Source of the DNA: Hanleya hanleyi
Taxonomy: Eukaryota > Mollusca > Polyplacophora > Lepidopleurida > Hanleyidae
DNA: 64,000 nt
Reading direction: 5' to 3'
Assembly: GCA_036873755.1 (NCBI GenBank)
Contig: JAVTVY010012634.1
Location: 186,001-250,000 of the forward strand
Shown here: in pieces, positions 31,633 to 44,200 of the stretch
How positions within the stretch are numbered: position 1 is the first letter of the stretch
Layout: every line of letters starts with the position of its first letter
Notes under the pieces: model-generated
Told to the model about the DNA's origin: nothing
Seen by the model: only the letters and a program-made list of their open reading frames with translations
Databases searched by the model: none
Translations under genes and position numbers: made by a program

Positions 31633-31652
31633 AAATTGGGGGCCTGCCCACG
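31633..31652 (+). promoter_or_regulatory. Candidate primer-binding site
   Basis: AAATTGGGGGCCTGCCCACG follows the LTR by one base, where the minus-strand primer-binding site is expected. I cannot assign the tRNA with confidence. Confidence 0.4.
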
Positions 31653-31740
31653 AGCTTTGTTTACATTTCAGCTTTGCAACATAGTTCTAAATTTATACAT
31701 TGTCTGAATTTGTGAAGTCGAGGAGTAGTATAGTATCAGC

Positions 31741-32181
31741 ATGTCATTTGACCCAGCACAGTTTGCCTTAGAGCCTAGTCAGGAGGAATTTGATGAACTG
31801 TGCAAAGCGGATTTGTTCGCGCTGTGTAAATTCCTACAAATTAAAGTTAAAACATCTTGGAGAAAGCAAAAAATTAAGAAACTCATTATTAAACATTTTG
31901 TTGGCAAACAACTTTGGGATGAAAGTGATTTTGATTTAACTGAGGAAACAGCTGATTATTTGGAAATAAAGAAATTAGAATTGCAAAATCAGCTGAAATT
32001 AAAGAAATTAGAATTAGAGAGAGAAAAGTTAGAATTAGAGGAAAGAGAAAGAAAGAGCATTGAGAGAGAAAGAGAAAAGGAAGAAAGACAATTTCAGTTA
32101 GAGACAGAAAGAGAAGAGAAAGAAAGACAGTTTCAGTTAGAGAGAGAAAAGTTAGAAAAAGAGGAAAGAGAGAACGAGTTT
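31741..32181 (+). CDS. Gag N-terminal region (Gmr1-like element), truncated by an insertion
   Basis: The ATG at 31741 opens MSFDPAQFALEPSQEEFDEL. Residues 1-70 form a small helical domain with LCKADLFALCKFLQI and KKLIIKHFVGKQLW. From about 75 to 145 there is a long Glu/Lys/Arg coiled coil (LELEREKLELEERERK and similar heptads). This N-terminal layout is common in this Gypsy lineage, with a SCAN-like capsid following. The reading frame runs into the inverted-repeat element at 32182 and stops at 32211. The last ten codons are therefore transposon sequence. Confidence 0.7.
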
Positions 32182-32962
32182 GCCCCAGTCACACTGTCAA
32201 GAATTGGGTAGGCGAATCACCGCGAACTGGAAAATCGTGTTCATTCTTGGCAATTCATACTGGCATCTTGCGGGGTTTGTCGCAGATCGTGACCGTTCTT
32301 GAAGAATACCGTACGCATTGTACGATGATTGTTGGACGCATTCTACGCTTCTTGTACGATCATACTACGATACGGAGAAGAATTCAATACGATGTGTGGC
32401 GACAGTACTATGAATACCCACAACAGTACTACGAATAACCGCGATAGTACTACGAATACCCACGCTGGCGCTTACATTTCATGAAGAATAGGCTATGCTT
32501 CCTTGTGAATCTCGTACGATTTCATAGGATTGCTCCACGATCTCTCGCGAAGACCATCGTATGTTGTACATTTGATAGAAGACAGATCATATATATAGGT
32601 TCGCGTGGCCTCCTGGGATGTCGTGTCACAGCGTAGCAGGTTCGTACTGCATTCGTACTGACATCGTACTGCATACGTGCTTATTCGTAGCAGATTATCA
32701 AGCATTCATAGTGGGTTCCCGGGCTGCCGTGTTGATGCGTAGGGCGTTCTTCATTGAATCGTACTGCATGCGTACTCATTCTTGATGATTCTTGTTAAAT
32801 GCTTATGGCTGTCGTACAAGGAACCTACAGCATGCGTAAGGGATCCGTAGGACAGTTTCAAAGAGGCCCTCTACAGGCGAATTGACACGAATCGACAAGA
32901 TTAAAATATTCGTGGTCATTTGCCGGCATTCTCCACCCAATTCTTGACAGTGTGACTGGGGC
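32182..32962. mobile_element. 781-bp element with 28-bp terminal inverted repeats inside gag
   Basis: The left end GCCCCAGTCACACTGTCAAG (continuing AATTGGGT) and the right end reverse complement are identical over 28 bp (32182-32209; 32935-32962). TTT flanks both sides (32179-32181, 32963-32965), a possible 3-bp duplication. The interior has many GTAC/CGTA-rich short repeats such as CAGTACTACGAATA. There is no transposase ORF. Superfamily not assigned. Confidence 0.75.
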
Positions 32963-33379
32963 TTTAGAAATAAAACATTTGGAATTACAGTCGCGAACAA
33001 GTCCTCCTGCAGATGCACCTGTACAATCACAATCAAAATTAATTTGATGCAGCTTGTCAAATACGTCTCGTCCCACCATTTCAGGAAAAAGAAGTTGATA
33101 AATATTTTCTGCATTTTGAGAAAATTGCTGAAAATTTAAACTGGCCAAATGAAAATTGGAGTTTACTTCTTCAAAGTGTTTTGATCGGAAAGGCAAGGGA
33201 CATTTACACCCAATTAACGGTAGAGCAAGCATCAAATTATGATATAGTGAAGCATTTAATCCTTAAAGGTTATGAATTAGTTCCTGAAGCCTATAGACTA
33301 AAAGTTTTGTAGTGAAAAAGTTAACTCTCAGACTCGTGTAGAATTTGCTCGTACAAAAGAACAGTTATTTGATAGGGCG
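32963..33379 (+). pseudogene. Gag capsid (SCAN-like) region, frameshifted and interrupted
   Basis: After the insertion, KHLELQSRTSPPADAPVQSQ is read first. A +1 shift near 33040 then gives LVPPFQEKEVDKYFLHFEKI, WSLLLQSVLIGKARDIYTQL and HLILKGYELVPEAYRLKVL-stop (33307-33312). That is a SCAN-like retroviral capsid C-terminal domain as in many Gypsy Gag proteins. A further shifted piece ending TKEQLFDR lies just before the second inverted-repeat element (33380). The protein is broken by a frameshift, a stop and two insertions. Confidence 0.75.
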
Positions 33380-34773
33380 TAAAAAAAAAAGACCTGTGTT
33401 TCCGGTAACCCGACCGACCCTAGATTTTTCTGCTGACCCTAATATTTTTTTCTTCTTTTTTTTCTGACTGATAATTCTCGCAAATGGCCCCAAAAGATGG
33501 GTAGACGGTAGAGAGATTGAGACGGCCCAAGTTACAATATATATTATCCAATAATATAGGCGGGCCAATGCTTGGATAGCCTTTTGATCGACATGGGCTT
33601 ACTTTTATTTCAAAATCATCCTCGTCCGGCATCTCTCGCCCACCAGCGCCATGTTTTTTTTGCATTCTGGGAATCCACGAAGTCGGACTCCGTCACCCAT
33701 AGTGCGATTACTGCTGGCGCGAGGGTTCCCGATTCTCCAGCGAACTCTCCCGTGAAGCAACAACCACAAATGCAAAAAGACGACTGTCCGATGATTTTGC
33801 CATTGTTGAATTTGATCGATTGATGCTCATTCTCCTGATAACTAAAGATAAATTGGGCGTTCTCCTGACAAGTAAAGACAAATGGGGATGAAGGAATACT
33901 ACCAACTGCTGCCTTTTCGTGGCAGTTTCATAATGTGACTTGCCTACGCTGAACCACGCTGAACATGTTCTGCACGGGGCACTGCAGGCAGCCAGTGCCG
34001 TAGACGATCTATTCTATACGTTTTTGTCGAGATTTCGAACTGAATTTTTCGTAAAACATTAAAATTTCACACAGTATATCAACTCAATTATAGTAATTAT
34101 ATCCCCAGAGTACCATGTGAAGAGAGCATTTCTCAATTAGATGGGTTTTTTTTTAAATTTATTTTTGAACATCACGGACAGCATGTTATACTGTACAGAT
34201 TAGATAGACTATTGTCATCCTGGCCCTGATAACATGGTAGCCTATGGTGATGTGTTGTCCTTGCATCAAAAAGCTGGACTTTTTAATGTCTTTTTATCTA
34301 GCAAGTAAATCAATGAAAACCCAAGAAGATTCTGGTTGAGGCCATGGGCCATTAACTCCAAATCTTTTGGACATTATGATTATATCTCGAGAACAAAACA
34401 TTCTCGCAAACTTTAACTGGGCTCACATCAACTAGAGGATGAATGGATTTGTTTGTTCTTCTACCCACCTAAATCCAAAATGACCATTTACCTCAATTTT
34501 TTCAGGCCATGGTCTTACTTGACAGAAGAGAAATATTTAACTCAATCACTTATGTATATATTTACACAATATTTAATTCATAAACATTTATGCATAAATG
34601 TCATTAGTTCAAAATGGAACTCTTTCTGGTTGTGTAGTACAAAGAACAGCGTAAAATAACGCTTATTCCATTAGCCCCCATATAAAAAAAAATTCAAAAA
34701 AAAAAAATTTCCCTACCTACCTACCCTATTTTTTCTGATGCATGTTACCGGAAACACAGGATTTTTTTTTTTA
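33380..34773. mobile_element. ~1.39-kb inverted-repeat element inside gag
   Basis: CCTGTGTTTCCGGTAAC (33393-33409) and GTTACCGGAAACACAGG (34744-34760) are perfect inverted repeats. Outer A-run and T-run extend the symmetry to 33380 and 34773. Short similar flanks (TAGGGCG, TAGGCGG) may be a worn target duplication. Internal ORFs are under 85 codons and unrecognised. It is a non-autonomous DNA element by structure; superfamily not assigned. Confidence 0.7.
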
Positions 34774-35186
34774 GTCCTAGGCGGTGTGCTTCGGTTAAAA
34801 TTTACAACAACTTTGAAAACCTTAGACAGCTTATGCTGGTAGAGAAATTTAAAAGGTGTATCCATGGTGATATTAGAACATTTCTTGATGAAAAGAATGC
34901 CAACACTTTAGACGAAGCAGCAAAATTTGCTGATGAATACGCTCTGACACACAAATTATCATTTGTCAATGCTGTTAAGCCAAGTTCATTCCAGTCTAAC
35001 ATCTCAGGGAACAAATCCAGTTCTTTCTCAAGGCCTAAAACTTTTAACCCCAGTTACAAAGGTCAAAGGTCAAACACAAACTCTCAGTCATCCACTTTTA
35101 ACACTCAAAATAAGTCTCCCGTTTGCAGCTACTGTAAGAGGGATGGCCATTTAATGGCCGATTGTTTTAAATTGAAAAGGAAATAA
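34774..35186 (+). pseudogene. Gag C-terminal region with zinc knuckle
   Basis: Reading resumes with NNFENLRQLMLVEKFKRC and FLDEKNANTLDEAAKFADEY (the end of the capsid-type domain). A Ser/Asn-rich linker follows, then CSYCKRDGHLMADC, a CCHC zinc knuckle (CX2CX4HX4C) for RNA binding, and a stop at 35184-35186. The 117-codon ORF from 34833 is its open part. The natural protein would start upstream of the insertion at 33380. Confidence 0.75.
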
Positions 35187-36184
35187 GATCAAGCCTTTCA
35201 AAAGCCTACAGTAGGTTTCCTCACTTCAAGATCTTTACCCAAGCAGGTTAGTGACGTTCATAGTTTATATGATGTTAAGATGGCCAAGGACACTGTTCCT
35301 ATTAGTTCTATCAAGGATAAGGTTGACAGTTTTTCAAATCCTGTTATGGAGATTTTTGAACCATTTATCCACAATGGTTTGTGTCACTTTCAAGTGATTT
35401 TTCTAATGCTACTCCTGTGAAGATTTTGCGAGACACGGGTGCATCCCAGTCTCTTTTGTTGGCAGATATTTTGCCGTTATCTGATTCTTCATCTGCAGGC
35501 AGTAATGTTCTGATTAAAGGGGTAGATTCTGTAAATTATACACCTGTTTCGCTCCATAATGTTCATCTGTCTTCCGACTTGATTTCTGGACCTGTTATGG
35601 TGGGTATTAAAGGTAGTTTACCATTTGAGGGTGTTCAATTACTTCTAGGCAATGATCTTGTGGGAGATAAGGTCGGGGTTAACCCGATTGTAACTGACAA
35701 GCCTTGTTTGGATCAGATCCATGATCCAGTTGAAGACGAAATTCAAAGTTTGTATCCTGCTTGTGCAGTTACTAGAGCCACGACTAAATTGGCTGAGGAG
35801 TCTGAAAAGTCTCTTAAAGATGACGTCATCGATGACATTTGTTTGGCTGACACTTTTGTGTGTTTAAATGATGAGGCTGATAAGCCACATTTTGATAGCA
35901 AATTGGAATGTTCTAATGACAAAATTTCAAAATCACAGCTGGTTAATGAACAGCATAGCGACAAGGACATTTCCAAGTTGTTTGACAGGGCAGTAGATGA
36001 GTGTGATGTAACTCAAGAGCCTGTGTGTTACTTTTGTAAGAATGGTGTTCTTATGCGCAAATGGCGACCGCCAGATGTGTCACCTGATGATGAGTGGGCA
36101 GTTAAGTATCAGATTGTGGTACCAAATTACAACACATATAAGGGAAGTGGGAAGAAGTGCCGACATACTGACAGAGTCACATGA
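35187..36184 (+). CDS. Pol protease region and spacer to integrase (Gmr1-like element)
   Basis: The annotated open frame begins at 35381 (267 codons). The pepsin-like retroviral protease motif RDTGASQSLLL is at residues 17-27 of that frame, and the flap/second motif VQLLLGNDLVGD is at 85-96. Then comes an acidic linker (to about 190), and from about 200 LFDRAVDECDVTQEPVCYFC and VLMRKWRPPDVS, the leader normally found just before integrase in this lineage. A frameshift near 36150-36184 separates it from the integrase zinc domain. Upstream 35187-35380 continues pol in another frame (SLPKQVSDVHSLYDV). Confidence 0.75.
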
Positions 36185-36229
36185 CTTCACAGTATAGTCT
36201 TCCGCTTAAACTATTTTAAAGCACATACC

Positions 36230-37118
36230 AAGAATCTAACGATTCGTGATAGATATCGTCATATCGTTCAGATATCCTCAGACTAGCCCATGAAACACCT
36301 CTTTCAGGCCATTTACATGTAGGTGTTAACAAAACACACTACAAAATTCTAAATCATTTCTATTGGCCAAATTTAAAGAAAGATGTTACAGAATTTTGGA
36401 GGTCATGCCACACATGTCAAATGGTAGGAAAACCTAACCAAACAACACCAAAGGCCCCTCTACAACCAATCCCTGCATTTGTGGAAGCCTTTAGTAGGGT
36501 GATTATAGATTGTGTTGGTCCATTACCAAAAACAAAGTCAGGCAATCAATACATGTTAACAATCATGTGTGATTCAACCAGGTTCCCTGAGGCTATTCCT
36601 TTACGGAATATTTAGGCAAAAACTATTGTTAAGGCCTTAGTTAAGTTTTTCACACTTGTTGGCCTAACCCAGTCTGTTCAGGGATCTAATTTCATGTCAG
36701 GAATCATCCAACAAGTCATGCATGAATTGGGAATAAAGCAGTACAAATCATCTGCATACCACCCAGAAAGCCAAGGCACACTGGAAAGATTTCACCAGAC
36801 ATTAAAGAACATGATTAGAACTTATTGTTTTGACACTGAGAAAGATGATGGCATACATTTGTTATTGTTTGCTGTTAGAGAGTCTGTTCAAGCGTCTTTA
36901 GGCTTCAGTCCATTTGAATTAGTCTTTGGGCATGCAGTTAGAGGACCACTTAAACTGCTAAAGGAAAAGTTCCTAGACAGTGATCTTGACTCATGTAGTC
37001 TCTTACAATATTTGTCAGACTTTTGCACCAGGTTGACCAAAGCACATGATTTGGCCATGTCAAATTTAAAGTCAGCACAAAAAGGTCTGGAAATAACCTA
37101 TGATAAACATGCCCTTAA
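36230..37118 (+). pseudogene. Integrase (Gmr1-like element): zinc domain and catalytic core, defective
   Basis: The HHCC zinc domain is visible as LAHETPLSGHL, NHFYWPNLKKDV and SCHTCQMVGK (36290-36430). The catalytic core follows: VIIDCVGPLPK with the first Asp (36505-36540), an in-frame TAG at 36613-36615, then ALVKFFTLVGLTQSVQGSNF. Related integrases have a Gln-Ser-Asp-Gln-Gly type motif here with the second catalytic Asp; in this copy it reads SVQGSNF and the Asp is absent. The Glu motif SAYHPESQGTLERFHQTLK is kept. The core ends at about 37114, where a TTAA element is inserted. Beyond it the C-terminal domain resumes. Inactive by stop, by loss of the Asp and by interruption. Confidence 0.82.
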
Positions 37119-37700
37119 CCCTATCTGGCCTGGGCGATTTGGGGTGTGTCGCAGCCTGGGGGGGGGGGCGGAAAGTGCCCCCCCTATATATTTTCTCTAC
37201 CACTAAGGCTAGAGCGCTGAAACTTACCACACAGTATCTTGGGTTCAAGCTCTACCGGAAAATGTAAAAAAATCCAAGATGGCCGCCATGATGACGTCAC
37301 AGTGAGGTCATCTTCTCGGAAGCCATTTTTCGGCCTTTTTGAGGTCGATTTTTCGAAATTTTCATTTTTCAGATTTTTCTCTCGAAAAAAATCTTATAAA
37401 ATAGAGAATAATTTGTTTTGCATAAATAATATACTTTCAAGGCCTTTTAGGCAAGGAAAATGTGAAGAAATGGACCGAAAAGATGAAAAACACTTTCGCG
37501 GATACCACATGGCCGCCATTTTGAATTTACCCATGATCCTCTACCCGGGGGTATATGAAAATAGACTCAAAATGACCCCAATAAGATAAGCTTAAAAGTC
37601 ACCAAGTTTCAGCCTCCTCGGTTTTGTCGTTTCGGAGCAGCAGAGAAAAGTTCACTAGTGGGGGGGCACTTTCCGCCCCCCCCCCCCAGGCCAGGTAGGG
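37119..37700. mobile_element. 582-bp piggyBac-type MITE in the integrase gene
   Basis: Ends CCCTATCTGGCCTGGG and CCCAGGCCAGGTAGGG are inverted, flanked by TTAA at 37115-37118 and 37701-37704. Just inside, G-tracts followed by CGGAAAGTGCCCCCC pair with GGGGGGGCACTTTCCG. TTAA plus CCCT/AGGG ends are typical of piggyBac. Removing the element and one TTAA restores an uninterrupted integrase reading frame, so insertion was precise. No transposase. Confidence 0.82.
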
Positions 37701-37704
37701 TTAA

Positions 37705-38213
37705 ACGAAGTTTCAAACCTGGTAAGAAGGTACTGGCTTTTCTGCCTATTCCTGGTAATCCACTTAAGGCTAGATATTATGGTCCTTCTGTCATTGAAAA
37801 GAAACTAAGTGACCTTAATTATGTAATTCAGACTACTGACAGGCGTAAAAACAAACAGTTATCTCATGTAAATACGTTAAAGTTATACATCGACAGAGAT
37901 AGCACTAACATTACTGTCCATCCTGTGAGTGTAGTTAGTTCTGACTCTGATACTAATGAAGCTTGTGAAGAGCCCATGACAGCGGTGAAATTACAGAACT
38001 CAGACATTCTACTTAATTTGGATTCCAAGTTGTGTCATCTCGAGCCAGCGCGCCAGGAAGAACTCCGAACTCTGCTCAGTCAATATGAACATTTGTTTCC
38101 CGACTTTCCTACTCGGACTGATACAATTTCGCATGACGTCGATGTCGGAGATTCTAATCCAGTAAAGCAGCACCCATATAGTTTGAATCCCATTAAACAA
38201 AACTACCTGAAAC
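37705..38213 (+). pseudogene. Integrase C-terminal (GPY/F) domain and reverse transcriptase N-terminus
   Basis: RSFKPGKKVLAFLPIPGNPL and ARYYGPSVIEKKLSDLNYVI form the GPY/F-type integrase tail. After an acidic linker come HLEPARQEELRTLLSQYEHL, DTISHDVDVGDSNPVKQHPY and the first residues of the RT N-terminal extension (SLNPIKQNYLKREI). RT directly after integrase shows the PR-IN-RT order. The frame passes into the B-family 5' end at about 38214 and stops at 38264-38266, so the catalytic RT is not encoded. Confidence 0.82.
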
Positions 38214-41200
38214 GAGAGATCCTGAAGGATCTTGGCGCCCACCATTGTCCAATAATTGTAAGCTAATGACAAGAGGATCTTTTCGTCCATTGTTAGTAAG
38301 AACAAACGATTGATTTGTAATTTTGTTTACAGAATTTCGAATCTGAGCGAAAAAGATCGAAAAAGGGACACTGGAAAACACCAAGATATTATTTTCAGGA
38401 GTTTCAAGACTTCTAGAAACTGTACTTATGTCGGATGTTATAGTACAAGAGAAAAGAGCAAAGTTAGTCTGAAAGTGAATGTCCGAAGGATCCTTCGTCT
38501 TCATTGTATAGTATTTTTTTTTTTGCACGTGTCATCATTGGGTACTGGAAGCGAAGACAAATCTCTTTGATCCTTTGGCATGAGCTATGAAACATACTTA
38601 AGATTTTACAATTAGGAACGAATGCTAATTCTGTTCCGTTTACTGGGCTATATAGTTTGAGATATCTCTTTTAAGATACCATGCTCGAAAATAGTAAGAT
38701 GGTACAATACTCAATACTGAAGGGATCCGCACAGTAATGTTGAAACTTCAAAAGTGTCTGAATCCTGATTATCTCCCTTGGATCGAAACACACAGAAGTC
38801 TACAGTTGTCGAGTTGTAACGTTGTGTCACAAGAGTGACGTCCCTTCATGTAGCCGACCCGTCGGCAGACGAAACAGTGGGACAGTTCACTGGATTGAAG
38901 AAAACGGATTTAAAATTTGAAGAAATACATTTTAATTCCGAATTATTGAACCTCTTGATATGGAAGATGAAGGTATGGATAATACCGTATTAATTTGAAG
39001 CGTAACTTGGATTTTCGAATCGGACCAAAAAAGGTATCTTGCACAACTAGGCCCCATGTGGAACCTGTGTACCAAATTTCAGAAAGATCCATGGAGTAGT
39101 TCCTGAGAATTCACGATAATGTTTCAAGGGGAACGTCAAGATGGCCACCTGGTGGCCATATTGGATTTTCGAATCGGACCAAAGAAACGTATCTTGCACA
39201 ACTGGACCACAAGGGGAACCTATGTACCAAATTTGAGAAAGATCCATGCAGTACTTCCTGAGAAATCACGATAACAAATTTGCATGGAGAGATCCAAGAT
39301 GACCGCCTGGTGGCCATATTGGATTGTCGAATCGGAAAGAAAAAGGTATCTTGCACAACTAGACCACAAGGGAAACCTGTGCACCAAATTTGACAAAGAT
39401 CCATGCAGCAGTTCCTGAGAAATCGCAATACATGTAATAAAGTTTCATGAGGAAATCCAAGATGGCCACCTGATGGACATATTGGATTTTGGATTCGGAC
39501 CAGAAAAGGTATCTTGCACAACTGGACCACAAGGGGAACCTGTGTACCAAATTTGACAAAGATCCATGCAGTACTTCCTGAGAAATCACGATAACGTTTT
39601 ATTGGGAAATCTAAGATGACTGCCTGATGGACATACTGGATTTTGAAATCGGACCAGAAAAGGTATCTCGCACAACTGGACTCCAAGGGAAACCTGTGTA
39701 CCAAATTTGAGAAAGATCCATGCAGTAGTTCCTGATAAATCGCGATAACAAGGTTTCATGAGGAAATCCAAGATGGCCGACTTGTGGCCATATTGGATTT
39801 TCGAATCGGACCAGAAAAGGTATCTTGCACAACTAGACCCCAAGGGGAACCTATGTACCAAATTTGAGAAAGATCCATGCAGTAGTTCCTGAGAAATCGC
39901 GATAGCAAGGTTTCATGGGGAAATCCAAGATGACCGTCTTGTGGCCATACTGGATTTTCGAATTGGACCAGAAAAGGTATCTTGCACAACTAGACCCCAA
40001 GGGGAACCTGTGTACCAAGTTTGAGAAAGACCCATGCAGTAGTTCCTGAGAAATCACGAGAACAAGGTTTCATGGGGAAATCCAAGATGTCCGCCTTGTG
40101 CCCATATTGGATTTTCGAATCGGACCAGAAAAGGTATCTTGCACAACTAGACCCCAAGGGGAACCGAAAAAGGGACACTGGAAAACACCAAGATATTATT
40201 TTCAGGAGTTTCAAGACTTCTAGAAACTGTACTTATGTCGGATGTTATAGTACAAGAGAAAAGAGCAAAGTTAGTCTGAAAGTGAATGTCCGAAGGATCC
40301 TTCGTCTTCATTGTATAGTATTTTTTTTTTTGCACGTGTCATCATTGGGTACTGGAAGCGAAGACAAATCTCTTTGATCCTTTGGCATGAGCTATGAAAC
40401 ATACTTAAGATTTTACAATTAGGAACGAATGCTAATTCTGTTCCGTTTACTGGGCTATATAGTTTGAGATATCTCTTTTAAGATACCATGCTCGAAAATA
40501 GTAAGATGGTACAATACTCAATACTGAAGGGATCCGCACAGTAATGTTGAAACTTCAAAAGTGTCTGAATCCTGATTATCTCCCTTGGATCGAAACACAC
40601 AGAAGTCTACAGTTGTCGAGTTGTAACGTTGTGTCACAAGAGTGACGTCCCTTCATGTAGCCGACCCGTCGGCAGACGAAACAGTGGGACAGTTCACTGG
40701 ATTGAAGAAAACGGATTTAAAATTTGAAGAAATACATTTTAATTCCGAATTATTGAACCTCTTGATATGGAAGATGAAGGTATGGATAATACCGTATTAA
40801 TTTGAAGCGTAACTTGGATTTTCGAATCGGACCAAAAAAGGTATCTTGCACAACTAGGCCCCATGTGGAACCTGTGTACCAAATTTCAGAAAGATCCATG
40901 GAGTAGTTCCTGAGAATTCACGATAATGTTTCAAGGGGAACGTCAAGATGGCCACCTGGTGGCCATATTGGATTTTCGAATCGGACCAAAGAAACGTATC
41001 TTGCACAACTGGACCACAAGGGGAACCTATGTACCAAATTTGAGAAAGATCCATGCAGTACTTCCTGAGAAATCACGATAACAAATTTGCATGGAGAGAT
41101 CCAAGATGACCGCCTGGTGGCCATATTGGATTGTCGAATCGGAAAGAAAAAGGTATCTTGCACAACTAGACCACAAGGGAAACCTGTGCACCAAATTTGA

Positions 41201-44200
41201 CAAAGATCCATGCAGCAGTTCCTGAGAAATCGCAATACATGTAATAAAGTTTCATGAGGAAATCCAAGATGGCCACCTGATGGACATATTGGATTTTGGA
41301 TTCGGACCAGAAAAGGTATCTTGCACAACTGGACCACAAGGGGAACCTGTGTACCAAATTTGACAAAGATCCATGCAGTACTTCCTGAGAAATCACGATA
41401 ACGTTTTATTGGGAAATCTAAGATGACTGCCTGATGGACATACTGGATTTTGAAATCGGACCAGAAAAGGTATCTCGCACAACTGGACTCCAAGGGAAAC
41501 CTGTGTACCAAATTTGAGAAAGATCCATGCAGTAGTTCCTGATAAATCGCGATAACAAGGTTTCATGAGGAAATCCAAGATGGCCGACTTGTGGCCATAT
41601 TGGATTTTCGAATCGGACCAGAAAAGGTATCTTGCACAACTAGACCCCAAGGGGAACCTATGTACCAAATTTGAGAAAGATCCATGCAGTAGTTCCTGAG
41701 AAATCGCGATAGCAAGGTTTCATGGGGAAATCCAAGATGACCGTCTTGTGGCCATACTGGATTTTCGAATTGGACCAGAAAAGGTATCTTGCACAACTAG
41801 ACCCCAAGGGGAACCTGTGTACCAAGTTTGAGAAAGACCCATGCAGTAGTTCCTGAGAAATCACGAGAACAAGGTTTCATGGGGAAATCCAAGATGTCCG
41901 CCTTGTGCCCATATTGGATTTTCGAATCGGACCAGAAAAGGTATCTTGCACAACTAGACCCCAAGGGGAACCGAAAAAGGGACACTGGAAAACACCAAGA
42001 TATTATTTTCAGGAGTTTCAAGACTTCTAGAAACTGTACTTATGTCGGATGTTATAGTACAAGAGAAAAGAGCAAAGTTAGTCTGAAAGTGAATGTCCGA
42101 AGGATCCTTCGTCTTCATTGTATAGTATTTTTTTTTTTGCACGTGTCATCATTGGGTACTGGAAGCGAAGACAAATCTCTTTGATCCTTTGGCATGAGCT
42201 ATGAAACATACTTAAGATTTTACAATTAGGAACGAATGCTAATTCTGTTCCGTTTACTGGGCTATATAGTTTGAGATATCTCTTTTAAGATACCATGCTC
42301 GAAAATAGTAAGATGGTACAATACTCAATACTGAAGGGATCCGCACAGTAATGTTGAAACTTCAAAAGTGTCTGAATCCTGATTATCTCCCTTGGATCGA
42401 AACACACAGAAGTCTACAGTTGTCGAGTTGTAACGTTGTGTCACAAGAGTGACGTCCCTTCATGTAGCCGACCCGTCGGCAGACGAAACAGTGGGACAGT
42501 TCACTGGATTGAAGAAAACGTATTTAAAATTTGAAGAAATACATTTTAATTCCGAATTATTGAACCTCTTGATATGGAAGATGAAGGTATGGATAATACC
42601 GTATTAATTTGAAGCGTAACTTGGATTTTCGAATCGGACCAAAAAAGGTATCTTGCACAACTAGGCCCCATGTGGAACCTGTGTACCAAATTTCAGAAAG
42701 ATCCATGGAGTAGTTCCTGAGAATTCACGATAATGTTTCAAGGGGAACGTCAAGATGGCCACCTGGTGGCCATATTGGATTTTCGAATCGGACCAAAGAA
42801 ACGTATCTTGCACAACTGGACCACAAGGGGAACCTATGTACCAAATTTGAGAAAGATCCATGCAGTACTTCCTGAGAAATCACGATAACAAATTTGCATG
42901 GAGAGATCCAAGATGACCGCCTGGTGGCCATATTGGATTGTCGAATCGGAAAGAAAAAGGTATCTTGCACAACTAGACCACAAGGGAAACCTGTGCACCA
43001 AATTTGACAAAGATCCATGCAGCAGTTCCTGAGAAATCGCAATACATGTAATAAAGTTTCATGAGGAAATCCAAGATGGCCACCTGATGGACATATTGGA
43101 TTTTGGATTCGGACCAGAAAAGGTATCTTGCACAACTGGACCACAAGGGGAACCTGTGTACCAAATTTGACAAAGATCCATGCAGTACTTCCTGAGAAAT
43201 CACGATAACGTTTTATTGGGAAATCTAAGATGACTGCCTGATGGACATACTGGATTTTGAAATCGGACCAGAAAAGGTATCTCGCACAACTGGACTCCAA
43301 GGGAAACCTGTGTACCAAATTTGAGAAAGATCCATGCAGTAGTTCCTGATAAATCGCGATAACAAGGTTTCATGAGGAAATCCAAGATGGCCGACTTGTG
43401 GCCATATTGGATTTTCGAATCGGACCAGAAAAGGTATCTTGCACAACTAGACCCCAAGGGGAACCTATGTACCAAATTTGAGAAAGATCCATGCAGTAGT
43501 TCCTGAGAAATCGCGATAGCAAGGTTTCATGGGGAAATCCAAGATGACCGTCTTGTGGCCATACTGGATTTTCGAATTGGACCAGAAAAGGTATCTTGCA
43601 CAACTAGACCCCAAGGGGAACCTGTGTACCAAGTTTGAGAAAGACCCATGCAGTAGTTCCTGAGAAATCACGAGAACAAGGTTTCATGGGGAAATCCAAG
43701 ATGTCCGCCTTGTGCCCATATTGGATTTTCGAATCGGACCAGAAAAGGTATCTTGCACAACTAGACCCCAAGGGGAACCGAAAAGGGACACTGGAAAACA
43801 CCAAGATATTATTTTCAGGAGTTTCAAGACTTCTAGAAACTGTACTTATGTCGGATGTTATAGTACAAGAGAAAAGAGCAAAGTTAGTCTGAAAGTGAAT
43901 GTCCGAAGGATCCTTCGTCTTCATTGTATAGTATTTTTTTTTTTGCACGTGTCATCATTGGGTACTGGAAGCGAAGACAAATCTCTTTGATCCTTTGGCA
44001 TGAGCTATGAAACATACTTAAGATTTTACAATTAGGAACGAATGCTAATTCTGTTCCGTTTACTGGGCTATATAGTTTGAGATATCTCTTTTAAGATACC
44101 ATGCTCGAAAATAGTAAGATGGTACAATACTCAATACTGAAGGGATCCGCACAGTAATGTTGAAACTTCAAAAGTGTCTGAATCCTGATTATCTCCCTTG

